Part shown: piece after piece, positions 1 through 8,771 of the stretch
Layout: each line of letters starts with the position of its first letter
Position numbering within the stretch: position 1 is the first letter of the stretch
Assembly: GCF_023822065.1 (NCBI RefSeq)
Contig: NZ_CP084930.1
Location: 2,682,001-2,746,000 of the forward strand
Reading direction: 5' to 3'
Origin: Sphingomonas morindae
GTDB lineage: Bacteria; Pseudomonadota; Alphaproteobacteria; Sphingomonadales; Sphingomonadaceae
DNA: 64,000 bases
Program-made: the position numbers and the translations under genes
The notes under the pieces: model-generated
Seen by the model: only the letters and a program-made list of their open reading frames with translations
Told to the model about the DNA's origin: nothing
Database searches by the model: none

Positions 1-228
1 CGGCGGCCTTTGTCCAGTCCAAGCCGCGCGCCTCCGGCGCGGCCGGTCGCGCGGGATGGGGCGCGAGCGACGTTGCCCCATAGCGGAATACGCCAAGATT
101 TGGCGGCGCATGCGACGAGGCGCGGCGGCGGCATCGTGTTCCCGCCCGTTTTTCCGGCCGTCGGCGAGTTGGCACGCTTCCTGCTGTTGCTGATGAGGTG
201 AAGCAAAGCCTTGTTCAGGAGCTAGAAA
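1..228. other. Upstream region of the pspC-like gene, no convincing gene
   Basis: No reading frame here resembles a protein I know. A 63-codon frame at 10-201 is rich in Arg, Pro and Ala without recognisable features and is probably chance coding in GC-rich DNA. The right-hand part holds a sigma-54-like promoter at 169-185 and a ribosome-binding sequence (AGGA near 218) ahead of the ATG at 229. The left end may be the tail of an intergenic region belonging to a gene outside the window. Confidence 0.4.
169..185 (+). promoter_or_regulatory. Sigma-54-type (-24/-12) promoter candidate for pspC
   Basis: The sequence reads TTGGCACG, then 6 bases, then TGCT. The GG of the -24 element (171-172) and the GC of the -12 element (183-184) are separated by exactly 10 bases, as sigma-54 promoters require. 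The -24 half matches the YTGGCACG consensus fully and the -12 half differs from TTGCW at one base. Transcription would start near 196, about 33 bases before the pspC start. Phage-shock operons are classically transcribed by sigma-54 with PspF. No PspF-type upstream activator site was recognised. Confidence 0.55.
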
Positions 229-534
229 ATGACCGGTCCCGTCGCCGCCAGCCCCGCCGCCACCGCCGGCAAGGACAATCTGGTCGGCATCTGCCACGGC
301 CTCGGCCAGGATCTCGGCCTCAACCCCTTCTTCCTGCGGATCGTGCTGGCGCTGCTGCTGCTGGTCAGCGCGAAGGTGGCGCTGATCGCCTATGGCCTGT
401 GCGGGCTGACCCTGCTGCTCAGCCGCGCGATCGGCGCACTGGTGGCGCGGCTGGCACGGCGGCGGGCGGCGACGTCCGGCGTGACGCCTCGCCGTGCCGC
501 GCCGCGTCTCGCGCTGCGCGCGCGGCTGGCCTGA
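229..534 (+). CDS. pspC: PspC-domain membrane protein (phage shock protein C-like)
   Basis: A 101-residue protein. Residues about 15-70 form a PspC domain: the conserved 'GICHGLGQDLGLNPFFLRIV' segment is followed by one or two hydrophobic helices (residues about 35-70). The tail is Arg/Ala-rich and probably cytoplasmic. PspC proteins sit in the inner membrane and take part in the envelope-stress (phage shock) response, usually with PspA and PspB. Here no pspA or pspB follows, so it may be a stand-alone copy or the last gene of a set to the left. It starts at ATG 229 with AGGA about 8 bases upstream, and a sigma-54-like promoter lies just before it. The domain call is solid; the exact role is inferred. 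Confidence 0.82.
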   Translation: MTGPVAASPAATAGKDNLVGICHGLGQDLGLNPFFLRIVLALLLLVSAKVALIAYGLCGLTLLLSRAIGALVARLARRRAATSGVTPRRAAPRLALRARLA

Positions 535-618
535 TCCGTCGCGCCTGTCCGGGCGGGCCGCGGCCGGCGATCCGCCTCGCCCGGGGGGCGGCCGCCTTCC
601 GCTCTGTTCGGATGATGA

Positions 619-705
619 TGGTGCGGTCGAGAAGACTCGAACTTCCACGGCCTTTCGGCCACAGCGACCTCAACGCTGCGCGTCTACCAATTCCGCCACG
701 ACCGC
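619..705 (-). tRNA. tRNA-Leu (anticodon GAG)
   Basis: On the minus strand the sequence folds as a class II tRNA. The 7-bp acceptor stem is GCGGUCG/CGACCGC with discriminator A, and the CCA end is encoded (619-621). The anticodon stem CAGCG/CGCUG holds loop UUGAGGU (anticodon GAG). There is a long variable arm and the T-loop sequence UUCGAGU. The 87-nt length including CCA fits leucine tRNA, which decodes CUC/CUU. It lies alone between pspC and the zinc-ribbon gene. Confidence 0.95.
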
Positions 706-834
706 ACGTCATAACTCCACCAGGGCCCGTTCCGGGCGGCCTGGCAGCCGGTAGGCGGGTGCCTCTAGCTTAAGCCTCAGAGCGACGCAACGCCTGTTTT
801 GCGATTCGTCGCAACAGCGCCGGGGCGGTTTGAT

Positions 835-1623
835 TCAGCGCGCCGGCGCGGCGGCGAAGCTGATGGTGAGTCGGCGCGCGCTGCGCGGCACGTCCACCTC
901 GGCGCTGTCGAAATCGGCGCTGGCATGGGCGGCGAGGCTGCGCACCGGCGGGGTGATGGTCCAGCCATAGACGATGTGCTCGGCACTGTCGCGCAGCACG
1001 GCCCGGACATCGGGCACGGGCTGGGCGAGACGCGTCGGATTGAAGATCCGGCCCGAGACGGCGAGCAGTTCGTTGCCGCTGGCCATCACGCGACGTTCGG
1101 GCTTGTGCGTAAGCTGCAGCATCAGCGGGCTTTCCGGCGCCGATCCGAACAGCGCGGCAAAGCGCGCCGACACGGCCTTGGCCGCGCCGCTGCCCATGCC
1201 GAACCAGATCAGCCCGGCGGTCGCGCCGATCATGATCAGCGCGAAAAGAGCGGCGGCAATCGTCCACAACCGAAGTCTGTTGCGCCGGGGCCGTTGGGGC
1301 ACGGGCGCGAAAGCGGGGCTGAGCGCGCCCGCCTCGTCGGCCGCCGTCGCTTCGGGCCGGGTGACGGGCGGCGGCGGCGGCGGGGAGGGCGGGGGAAAGG
1401 CGTCGGCCGGGCCCGCGTCTTCCGGCTCGCGCGCGGGCTCGGGCTGGTACTGGGCCGGTGCTGCGACCGGCGCCGGCGCGGGCGCCTCGAAAGCCTCCGG
1501 CACGGGCGGCGGCTGATGCCAGCTGTGGCGGCAGGCGGCGCAGCGTACCTGGCGGCCCTGCGCGCCGATGGCGGTATCGGGCACGAGATAGCGCGTGCCA
1601 CAGGCCGGACAGCTCAAGATCAT
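835..1623 (-). CDS. MJ0042-type zinc-ribbon transmembrane protein
   Basis: A 262-residue protein. The N-terminus carries a CPAC...CAAC zinc ribbon within the first ~35 residues, typical of the MJ0042 family. A long Pro/Ala-rich linker (about 40-125) follows, then one transmembrane helix (about 135-160) and a C-terminal domain of roughly 100 residues resembling DUF3426-type domains. It would place the zinc ribbon in the cytoplasm and the C-terminal domain in the periplasm. It is transcribed divergently from ftsE, a position such genes often hold in sphingomonads, so a link to envelope or division is plausible but unproven. No enzymatic motif is visible. Confidence 0.75.
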   Translation of the reverse strand: MILSCPACGTRYLVPDTAIGAQGRQVRCAACRHSWHQPPPVPEAFEAPAPAPVAAPAQYQPEPAREPEDAGPADAFPPPSPPPPPPVTRPEATAADEAGALSPAFAPVPQRPRRNRLRLWTIAAALFALIMIGATAGLIWFGMGSGAAKAVSARFAALFGSAPESPLMLQLTHKPERRVMASGNELLAVSGRIFNPTRLAQPVPDVRAVLRDSAEHIVYGWTITPPVRSLAAHASADFDSAEVDVPRSARRLTISFAAAPAR

Positions 1624-1794
1624 GCCAATGCCGCCCCAACCCCCGGTACGCCGTGCGGAAAATGTCTAAGCGCACGGCCCGGCCGCCGCAAGATGGTGCA
1701 AGGTCTTGCGCTTGCCCGCCCGGCCCGGGTCGTGCGAAAGCGCGCTGCCGGCGCGCGGTGGGTGCGCCATCGGAAGAGGATGGTCACACGCCTC

Positions 1795-2520
1795 ATGGCG
1801 GGCATCGTGCAGTTCGAAAATGTCGGCCTGCGCTACGGCACCGGCAGCGAGACGCTGTCGGACCTGAGCTTCAGCCTGGCGGTGGGCGGCTTCTACTTCC
1901 TCACCGGGCCGTCCGGCGCGGGCAAGACCTCGCTGCTCAAGATGCTCTATCTCGCGCAGCGCCCCTCGCGCGGCGCGATCCGCCTGTTCGGCGAGGATGT
2001 GGTGCTGGCGCAGCGCGCGCGGCTGCCCGGCTTTCGCCGCCGCATCGGCGTCGTGTTCCAGGATTTCCGGCTGATCCCGCATCTGTCCGCCTTCGACAAT
2101 GTCGCGCTGCCGCTGCGCGTCGCGGGGGTGGACGAGCGCGATCTGGTGACGCCGGTGCGTGAGATGCTCGCCTGGGTCGGGCTGGCCGACCGCGCCACCG
2201 CCCGTCCCGCCACCCTGTCCGGCGGCGAGCAGCAGCGCGTCGCCATCGCGCGCGCGGTGATCGGCCGTCCCGAGATCCTCGTCGCCGACGAGCCGACCGG
2301 CAATGTCGATCCCGAGATGGCGGCGCGGCTGCTGCACCTGTTCGATGCGCTCAACACGCTCGGCACCACCATCGTGGTGGCGACCCACGATATTCACCTG
2401 CTCTCGCGCGTCGCCAAGGCGGAGATGCTGCGGATCGAGAAGGGCCGGCTGGTCGATCCCACGGGCGCGCTCCGCTATCCGCCGCGCCCCGATTTCAGCC
2501 GTGACGGGGTTCGGCCTTGA
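1795..2520 (+). CDS. ftsE: Cell division ATP-binding protein FtsE
   Basis: A 241-residue ABC ATPase. The Walker A motif GPSGAGKT lies at residues 38-45, the ABC signature LSGGEQQRVA at about 139-148, and the Walker B motif ILVADEPTGNVD follows, with the switch His in 'VVATHD'. FtsE pairs with FtsX at the division site and drives peptidoglycan-hydrolase activation. The start at ATG 1795 gives the usual family N-terminus. An ATG at 1780 would add five residues, but the purine-rich stretch abuts it too closely. The reading frame stays open far upstream, but that part overlaps the divergent zinc-ribbon gene and is not family sequence. The stop overlaps the ftsX start. Confidence 0.95.
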   Translation: MAGIVQFENVGLRYGTGSETLSDLSFSLAVGGFYFLTGPSGAGKTSLLKMLYLAQRPSRGAIRLFGEDVVLAQRARLPGFRRRIGVVFQDFRLIPHLSAFDNVALPLRVAGVDERDLVTPVREMLAWVGLADRATARPATLSGGEQQRVAIARAVIGRPEILVADEPTGNVDPEMAARLLHLFDALNTLGTTIVVATHDIHLLSRVAKAEMLRIEKGRLVDPTGALRYPPRPDFSRDGVRP

Positions 2521-3398
2521 GCCGCCCCAGCGCCGCCGAGCGCCGGTTGCTGCCCGAGGGCCGGCTGGCCGGGCCGATGCCCTGGGTCATCGCGATCATG
2601 ATGTTCCTCACCGCCTTGGCGGCGGCGGGCGGGCTCGCGCTCGGCACCGCCGCGCAGGGGCTGCGGGGCGGCATGAACGGCACGGTGACGGTGCAGGTGA
2701 TCGTCGCCGATCCGGTCGAGCGCGCGCGCCAGGCGGCGGCGGCCACGGCGGCGCTGCGGCGCACGCCGGGCGTGCGCGCCGTGCGCCCGCTGGGCGAGGC
2801 CGAGCTGGCGGCGCTGCTCAAGCCCTGGCTGGGCGAGGCGGGGCTCGACTCCGATCTGCCGCTGCCGGCGATGATCGATGCCCGGCTCGATCCCGAGACG
2901 ATCGATCCGGCGCGGCTGCAGGCGGTGCTGGCGCCGCTCGCCCCGGCGGCGCGGATCGACGATCATGGCCGCTGGCTCGGCCCGCTGCTCGGGCTGGTGC
3001 GCGCGCTGGGCGTGCTGGCGGCGGGCATCGTGGCGCTGATGGCCGGGGCCACGGCGGCGGCGGTGGTGCTCGCGGCGCGGGCGGCGCTCGACACGCATCG
3101 CGCGACGATCGACGTGCTGCACATGATGGGCGCCACCGACATCCAGGTGGCGCGGCTGTTCCAGCGCCGGCTCGGCCTCGATGCCGTGTTCGGCGCGGCC
3201 CTGGGGCTGGCCGGAGCGGTGGCGGTGATCCTGCTGATCGGCCACAAGATCGATGCGATCGGCGCGGGGCTGATCGGCGCGGTGCACCTGTCGTTCGGGG
3301 ATTGGCTGCTGCTGGCGCTGCTGCCGCCCGCCGCCGGTCTGCTGGCGCTGGGCGTGGCGCGGATCACCGTGCTGCGCGCGCTCGGCCGCACCTTGTGA
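2517..3398 (+). CDS. ftsX: Cell division protein FtsX (permease-like)
   Basis: A 293-residue integral membrane partner of FtsE. It has a short cytoplasmic N-terminus, TM1 at about 22-45, a periplasmic domain, and three further hydrophobic segments in the C-terminal half, which is the FtsX topology. The alternative start TTG at 2517 overlaps the ftsE stop in a TTGA arrangement, indicating translational coupling. FtsX carries the signal from FtsE to periplasmic amidase activators or M23-type factors. An M23 gene lies at 38 kb but is not linked. Confidence 0.92.
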   Translation: MSRPSAAERRLLPEGRLAGPMPWVIAIMMFLTALAAAGGLALGTAAQGLRGGMNGTVTVQVIVADPVERARQAAAATAALRRTPGVRAVRPLGEAELAALLKPWLGEAGLDSDLPLPAMIDARLDPETIDPARLQAVLAPLAPAARIDDHGRWLGPLLGLVRALGVLAAGIVALMAGATAAAVVLAARAALDTHRATIDVLHMMGATDIQVARLFQRRLGLDAVFGAALGLAGAVAVILLIGHKIDAIGAGLIGAVHLSFGDWLLLALLPPAAGLLALGVARITVLRALGRTL

Positions 3399-3928
3399 TC
3401 AGCCGCTTCCTCTCGCTGCTCGTGATCGTCTGGGCGCTCGGCTTCGCCGTGTTCGCCATCACCCTGCCGCGCCCGGCGGGCGACGCGATGACGGACGCGG
3501 TGGTGGTGCTCACGGGCGGCGCCGGCCGGCTGGAACGCGGCCTGGATCTGCTCGCCCGCCACCGCGCGCGCCGGCTCTTCCTCTCGGGTACGGACCGCAC
3601 CGTGCGGAAGAAGGAATTGGCGGCGCGCACCGGCCGGCCGCAGGCGCTGTTCGATTGCTGCGTCGATCTCGGCAAGGATTCGGTCGATACCCGATCCAAC
3701 GCCAAGGAGACCGCGCAATGGCTGGGGGCGCACCGCTTCCGCAGCGTGCGGCTGATCACCACCGACTGGCACATGCCGCGCGCGCACCATGATCTCGCCG
3801 CCGCCACCCGGGGGCTCGGCGTGACGATCCTGGTCGATGCGGTGCCGAGCCATCCCAGCTTCACCACCTTGTTCACCGAATATCAGAAATATCTGCTACG
3901 GCGCGCGGCGGCACCCTTTGGCTACTGA
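3395..3928 (+). CDS. YdcF/ElyC family (DUF218) membrane-associated protein
   Basis: A 177-residue protein. An N-terminal hydrophobic helix (about 5-22) is followed by a DUF218 domain: 'DAVVVLTGGAGRLERGLDLL', 'LFLSGT', 'DTRSNAKET' and 'TTDWHMPRA' are the family signatures. It starts with GTG 3395, overlapping the ftsX stop as GTGA, so it is the third gene of the ftsEX operon. Members of this family (ElyC, SanA, YdcF) act in cell-envelope homeostasis; their chemistry is poorly defined. The small size suggests only the core domain is present. Confidence 0.85.
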   Translation: MISRFLSLLVIVWALGFAVFAITLPRPAGDAMTDAVVVLTGGAGRLERGLDLLARHRARRLFLSGTDRTVRKKELAARTGRPQALFDCCVDLGKDSVDTRSNAKETAQWLGAHRFRSVRLITTDWHMPRAHHDLAAATRGLGVTILVDAVPSHPSFTTLFTEYQKYLLRRAAAPFGY

Positions 3929-3943
3929 TACCGCACCACACCC

Positions 3944-4627
3944 ATGACCAGGCTCCGCTCCGCTCTCTACACGCTCGCCTTCGTGCTGCTCACCACCGTG
4001 ATGGTCCTGATCGGGGTGCCGATCGCGCTCGCCAGCCGGCGGCTTTTCTCCCGCTATGCGAGGCTCTGGGCGAGGCTGGCCGGCGGCTTGGCGCGGGCGG
4101 TGCTGGGCGTGCGGCTGGTGGTGGAAGGCGCCGCGCCCACCGCGCCGGTGCTGATCGCGGCCAAGCACGAATCGGCCTATGAGACGCTGGCGATGATGCG
4201 GCTGCTGGACGATCCGGTGGTGGTGCTCAAACGGTCCATTCTGGCGGTGCCGGTCTTCGGCTGGCTGGCGCGTCGCCACGGCGTGGTGCCGGTGGATCGC
4301 AGCGCCAACGCCACCGCGCTGCGCGCCATGCTGCGCGCCGCCGATACCGCCAAGGCGAGCGGGCGCGCGGTGCTGATCTTCCCCGAAGGCACGCGGGTGG
4401 CGCCCGGCGCGCGGCCGCCGGTGCAAGCGGGCTTCGCGGGCCTTTACGGCCGGCTCGGCCTGCCGGTGGTGCCCGTCGCCACCGATGCCGGGCGGATCTG
4501 GGGCAAGGGGTTGGCGAAGCGTTCGGGCCCCGTGCGCATCCGCTTCGGCGAGGCGATCCCGCCCGGCCTGCCGCGCCGCGAGATCGAGGCGCGCGTCCAC
4601 GCCGCCATCAACCAGCTCAACGGCTGA
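3944..4627 (+). CDS. plsC: 1-acyl-sn-glycerol-3-phosphate acyltransferase (PlsC family)
   Basis: A 227-residue protein with an N-terminal hydrophobic helix (about 8-30). The acyltransferase motifs are present: block I is HESAYE (His plus four residues then Glu, where many members have HxxxxD), and block III is FPEGTR. Such enzymes make phosphatidic acid from lysophosphatidate at the inner membrane. It follows ydcF by 15 bases and is likely the last gene of the ftsE operon. The His-x4-Glu variant is a conservative change. It converges with tyrC, leaving 13 bases between the stops. Confidence 0.88.
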   Translation: MTRLRSALYTLAFVLLTTVMVLIGVPIALASRRLFSRYARLWARLAGGLARAVLGVRLVVEGAAPTAPVLIAAKHESAYETLAMMRLLDDPVVVLKRSILAVPVFGWLARRHGVVPVDRSANATALRAMLRAADTAKASGRAVLIFPEGTRVAPGARPPVQAGFAGLYGRLGLPVVPVATDAGRIWGKGLAKRSGPVRIRFGEAIPPGLPRREIEARVHAAINQLNG

Positions 4628-4640
4628 TCGGGGCGGCGCC

Positions 4641-5546
4641 TCAGTGGCGGCGGCCGAAGTCCGGGGCGGGATCGTCCTGGCCCTGTTCCACGATCGAGCG
4701 GCGCACCGCGCGGGTGCGGCTGAACAGATCGAACAGCGTGTCGCCCTCGCCCCAGCGGATCGCGCGCTGCAGCATCGTCAGATCCTCGGTGAAGCGCTGG
4801 AGCATCTCCAGCACCGCGTCGCGATTGGCGAGGAAGACATCGCGCCACATGGTCGGGTCCGAGCTGGCGATGCGGGTGAAGTCGCGAAAGCCGCCGGCTG
4901 AATATTTGATCACCTCGCTCGCCGTCACTTCCTCCAGATCGGAGGCGGTGCCGACGATGGTATAGGCGATCAGGTGCGGCAAATGGCTGGTGACGGCGAG
5001 CACGCGATCGTGATGCGCGGCGTCCATCCGCTCCACCTGCGAGCCGAGCCGCTCCCAGAAGGCGCAGACGCGCGCCACCGCCGCCTCGTCCGCTCCGGCG
5101 GGTGGGGTGACGATGCACCAGCGCCCCCGGAACAGCGATGCGAAGCCCGCGTCGGGGCCACTATGCTCGGTGCCGGCGACGGGGTGGGCGGGCACCACCG
5201 CGCGGCCGGGCAGGGCGGCGACCAGCTCGGCGAGCACGCCCGCCTTGGCCGAGCCGACATCGGACACCACGCAGTCGGCCGGCACATCCTCCGCAATCGC
5301 ACGCCCGACCGCGCCGATCGCGCCGGGCGGCACGCACAGGATCACCAGATCGGCATCGATCACCGCCGCGCCCGCGCTATCGGCGACATCGTCGGCGAGC
5401 CCGAGCGTCACGACCCGCGCGCGCACCGCCGGATCGGCGTCATGGCCGGTGAGCGCCACGGTCGGCATGGACTCGCGCACCGCGCGCAGGATCGACGAGC
5501 CGATCAGGCCCAGGCCGATCACGCTGATCCGGGCAAAGGGCAGCAT
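4641..5546 (-). CDS. tyrC: Prephenate/arogenate (cyclohexadienyl) dehydrogenase
   Basis: A 301-residue dehydrogenase of tyrosine synthesis. It begins with the NAD-binding glycine motif VIGLGLIGSS at about residues 9-18. The family catalytic segment HPVAGTEHSG lies near residue 120, and an all-helical C-terminal domain follows. It oxidatively decarboxylates prephenate and/or arogenate. Its start overlaps the hisC stop by 4 bases (ATGA), matching the hisC-tyrC pairing known from Zymomonas, a relative in the same order. In that pair the aminotransferase can also act on aromatic substrates. No ACT domain is present. Confidence 0.92.
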   Translation of the reverse strand: MLPFARISVIGLGLIGSSILRAVRESMPTVALTGHDADPAVRARVVTLGLADDVADSAGAAVIDADLVILCVPPGAIGAVGRAIAEDVPADCVVSDVGSAKAGVLAELVAALPGRAVVPAHPVAGTEHSGPDAGFASLFRGRWCIVTPPAGADEAAVARVCAFWERLGSQVERMDAAHHDRVLAVTSHLPHLIAYTIVGTASDLEEVTASEVIKYSAGGFRDFTRIASSDPTMWRDVFLANRDAVLEMLQRFTEDLTMLQRAIRWGEGDTLFDLFSRTRAVRRSIVEQGQDDPAPDFGRRH

Positions 5547-6646
5547 CAGCCGTCGACGCCCGCCATAAGGCGCAGCGCGGCGATCACCTCGCGCATCTGC
5601 GCCTCGGTGCCGATGGTGATGCGCAGGCCATGGCGCAGCCCCTGGCCCGGGAGCCAGCGGGTGAGCAGGCCGCGCTCCATCAGGCCGTGATAGGCCTGTT
5701 CGGCGGTCAGCGCGCCTTCGAACAGCACCAGCACGAAATTGGCCTTGGACGGGATGGCGCGCAGCCCGGCATTGCCGAGCTTGGCGATCTCGTCGCCGAA
5801 CCAGGTCCGCCAGCGGCGATTATGCTCGCGGCTCTGCTGGATGAAGTCGCGCGCGCCGAGCGCCGCCACCGCCGCCTGCTGGCCGCCGGTGGTGACGTTG
5901 AACGGGCCGCGGATGCGGTGCATCGCCGCGATCACCGCCGCCGGCCCATAGCCCCAGCCGATCCGTTCGGCGGCGAGGCCGAATATCTTGGAGAAGGTGC
6001 GGGTCACGAGCACATTGGCCTCGCTCCGCGCGAGATCGAGCGCGCCGTCGTCATCCTCGGGCTCGAGATATTCGGTATAGGCCTGGTCGATCACCAGCAG
6101 CACGTCGCGGGGCAGACCGGCATGGAGCCGGCGGATTTCCTCGGCGGTGGTGTAGGTGCCGGTGGGATTGTTGGGATTGGCGACGAACACCACCCGCGTC
6201 CGCGGCGTCACGGCGGCGAGCAGCGCGTCGACATCGGTGGCGTAATCCCGGTCCGGCGCCTCGACCGGCGTCGCCCCGACCCGGCGCGCGGCGATCGGAT
6301 AGACGGAAAAGCCGTAGCGGACGAAGAGGATCTCGTCGCCCGGCCCGGCATAGGCGCCGGCGGCGAGGTGCAGCACCTCGTCGGATCCGGTGCCGTGGAT
6401 GATCCGCTCGGGCTCGATCCCGTAATGGGCGCCGATCGCCTCGCGCAGCGCGGTGGCGCCGGCATCGGGGTAGGTCTCCAGATGCGCGGCGGCGGCGGCA
6501 TAGGCCTCGCGCGCGGCCTGCGGCGTGCCGAGCGGATTCTCGTTGGAGGAGAGCTTGGCGGCGGGCTTGCCGCCGTCGGTGGTGGCGCGGCCGGGCACAT
6601 AAGGCGCGATTGCCGCGATCCAGGGCTTTACCAGGGGTTCGGTCAT
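5546..6646 (-). CDS. hisC: Histidinol-phosphate aminotransferase (possibly dual aromatic)
   Basis: A 366-residue class I/II PLP aminotransferase. It has the N-terminal 'SSNENPLG' substrate loop, 'NPNNPTGT' for cofactor binding, and the Schiff-base lysine in 'TFSKIFGL'. ATG 6646 (MTEPLVKPW) gives the normal family N-terminus; the frame remains open another 31 codons upstream but that part looks non-coding. HisC converts imidazole-acetol phosphate to histidinol phosphate. In the hisC-tyrC arrangement it probably also serves phenylalanine/tyrosine transamination, which is inferred from the context. It lies 55 bases after parE on the same strand. Confidence 0.93.
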   Translation of the reverse strand: MTEPLVKPWIAAIAPYVPGRATTDGGKPAAKLSSNENPLGTPQAAREAYAAAAAHLETYPDAGATALREAIGAHYGIEPERIIHGTGSDEVLHLAAGAYAGPGDEILFVRYGFSVYPIAARRVGATPVEAPDRDYATDVDALLAAVTPRTRVVFVANPNNPTGTYTTAEEIRRLHAGLPRDVLLVIDQAYTEYLEPEDDDGALDLARSEANVLVTRTFSKIFGLAAERIGWGYGPAAVIAAMHRIRGPFNVTTGGQQAAVAALGARDFIQQSREHNRRWRTWFGDEIAKLGNAGLRAIPSKANFVLVLFEGALTAEQAYHGLMERGLLTRWLPGQGLRHGLRITIGTEAQMREVIAALRLMAGVDG

Positions 6647-6701
6647 GGCGCCGGCTGTAGCGACCGGCGCGCCCGGCAACAACCATGTCGGCGGCGCCGG
6701 C

Positions 6702-8681
6702 TCAGGCGTCGATCTCCTCCTCGTCGAGACGCGCGGCATTTTCCTGGATGAAGGCGAAGCGGTGCGCGGCCTCCTTGCCCATCAGCCGGTCGACCAGATC
6801 GCGCACCGCCGCGCGCTCCTCATATTCCTGCGGCAAGGTGACGCGGATCAGCGTGCGGCTGCCGGGATCCATCGTCGTCTCGCGCAGCTGCTGCGGGTTC
6901 ATCTCGCCCAGGCCCTTGAAGCGGGCCACCTCCACCTTCTTGCCGCAAAAGGCGGTGCGCTCGATCTCGGCGCGCTGCGCATCGTCGCGCGCATAGAGGC
7001 TCTTCGCGCCGGCGGTGAGACGGTAGAGCGGCGGCTGGGCGAGATAGAGATGCCCCTTGCGCACCACATCGGGCATTTCCTGGAAGAAGAAGGTCATGAG
7101 CAAGGTCGCGATATGGGCGCCGTCGACATCGGCGTCGGTCATGATGACGATCCGCTCGTAGCGCAGCTGGCTGGCATCGCAGCGATCGCGCGTGCCGCAG
7201 CCAAGCGCCTGGATGAGATCGGCGATCTCCTGATTGGCCAGGATCTTGGCGGCGTTGGCCGAAGCGACGTTGAGGATCTTGCCGCGGATCGGCAGCACCG
7301 CCTGGGTTTTGCGGTCGCGCGCCTGCTTGGCCGAGCCGCCGGCCGAATCGCCCTCGACGATGAACAGCTCGGTGCCCTCGGGCGAGTCCGAGGCGCAGTC
7401 CGTCAGCTTGCCGGGCAGGCGCAGCTTGCGCGAGGAGGTGGCGGTCTTCCGCTTGACGTCGCGCTCCGCCTTGCGGCGCAGCCGCTCGTCCATGCGATCG
7501 AGCACATAGCCGAGCAGCGCCTTGCCGCGATCCATATTGTCGGCGAGGAAATGGTCGAAATGGTCGCGCACCGCCGCTTCCACCAGCCGCGCCGCGTCGG
7601 GCGAGGTCAGCCGGTCCTTGGTCTGGCTCTGGAATTGCGGATCGCGGATGAAGACCGAGAGCATCAGCTCCGCGCCCACCACCACATCCTCGGGGGCGAT
7701 GTCCTTGGCGCGCTTGTTGCCGGTCAGCTCGGCGAAGGCGCGCACGCCCTTGGTCAGCGCGGCGCGCAGCCCCTGTTCGTGCGTGCCGCCGTCGGGCGTG
7801 GGAATGGTGTTGCAGTAATAGCTATAGGCGCCGTCCGAGAAGAGCGGCCAGGCCACCGCCCACTCCACCGATCCCTGGCCGCTGGGGAAATCCTGGCGGC
7901 CCGCGAAGCTTTCGGTGGTGGCGCATTCGCGGCCGCCGATCTGCTCGCGCAGATGGTCCGCCAGTCCGCCGGGAAATTGGAACACCGCCTCGGCCGGCGT
8001 ATCGTCGCCGGCCAGCAGCGCGGGATCGCACCGCCAGCGTATCTCCACGCCGGCGAAGAGATAGGCTTTGGAGCGGGCGAGCCGGTACAGGCGCTGGGGC
8101 TTGAAGCGCAGCTCGCCGAAGATCGCGGGATCGGGCGTGAAGGCGACGCTGGTGCCGCGCCGGTTGGGCGCCCCGCCAAGCCGTTCGAGCGCGGTCTGCG
8201 GATGGCCCTGGGCGAAGCGCTGGCGGAACAGCTCGCGGTTGCGCGCCACCTCCACCACCGTGTCGGTGGATAGGGCGTTGACCACCGAAATCCCGACGCC
8301 ATGCAGGCCGCCCGAGGTCTGATACGCCTTGTCCGAGAATTTGCCGCCGGAATGGAGTGTGGTGAGGATCACCTCCAGCGCCGATTTGCCGGGGTAGCGG
8401 GGGTGTTCGTCCACCGGAATGCCGCGGCCATTGTCGGTGATGGTCAGCCGGTTGCCGGCGCCCAGCACGACCTCGATGCGGCTGGCATGGCCCGCCACCG
8501 CCTCATCCATCGCATTGTCGAGCACCTCGGCGGCGAGATGGTGCAGCGCCCGCTCGTCGGTGCCGCCGATATACATGCCGGGGCGGCGGCGAACGGGCTC
8601 CAGCCCTTCGAGCACCTCGATCGCGGAGGCATCATAGGCACCGGCGGCGGCCGCCGGGGCGTTGAACAGATCATCGGCCAT
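6702..8681 (-). CDS. parE: DNA topoisomerase IV subunit B
   Basis: A 659-residue type IIA topoisomerase ATPase subunit. The GHKL ATP-binding motifs are '[10 protein letters not shown]', 'DNGRGIP' and 'GGLHGVG'. The TOPRIM acidic residues are in 'EGDSAGG' and 'DADVDGAHI'. The length, shorter than GyrB's ~800, and the lack of the GyrB insert favour ParE, which with ParC unlinks daughter chromosomes. It starts at ATG 8681. It lies downstream of gcrA in the same direction, a neat coincidence of two cell-cycle genes. Confidence 0.93.
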   Translation of the reverse strand: MADDLFNAPAAAAGAYDASAIEVLEGLEPVRRRPGMYIGGTDERALHHLAAEVLDNAMDEAVAGHASRIEVVLGAGNRLTITDNGRGIPVDEHPRYPGKSALEVILTTLHSGGKFSDKAYQTSGGLHGVGISVVNALSTDTVVEVARNRELFRQRFAQGHPQTALERLGGAPNRRGTSVAFTPDPAIFGELRFKPQRLYRLARSKAYLFAGVEIRWRCDPALLAGDDTPAEAVFQFPGGLADHLREQIGGRECATTESFAGRQDFPSGQGSVEWAVAWPLFSDGAYSYYCNTIPTPDGGTHEQGLRAALTKGVRAFAELTGNKRAKDIAPEDVVVGAELMLSVFIRDPQFQSQTKDRLTSPDAARLVEAAVRDHFDHFLADNMDRGKALLGYVLDRMDERLRRKAERDVKRKTATSSRKLRLPGKLTDCASDSPEGTELFIVEGDSAGGSAKQARDRKTQAVLPIRGKILNVASANAAKILANQEIADLIQALGCGTRDRCDASQLRYERIVIMTDADVDGAHIATLLMTFFFQEMPDVVRKGHLYLAQPPLYRLTAGAKSLYARDDAQRAEIERTAFCGKKVEVARFKGLGEMNPQQLRETTMDPGSRTLIRVTLPQEYEERAAVRDLVDRLMGKEAAHRFAFIQENAARLDEEEIDA

Positions 8682-8771
8682 GGCCCGCTATAGGCCGGGA
8701 GAGGGCCGCTCGCCAAGAACGGAAGGGGATCGTCGCGCGATCGGCGGCGATCCCCGTGCCTGCGCGTCTGC

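Noticed and set aside
10-201. A 63-codon open frame at the left end
   Set aside because: Composition is that of a random GC-rich frame, with no ribosome-binding site or family resemblance, and it overlaps the sigma-54-like promoter.
799-1794. Long upstream extension of the ftsE frame
   Set aside because: It runs antisense through the zinc-ribbon gene, is Arg/Gly-rich, and FtsE homology begins only at 1795.
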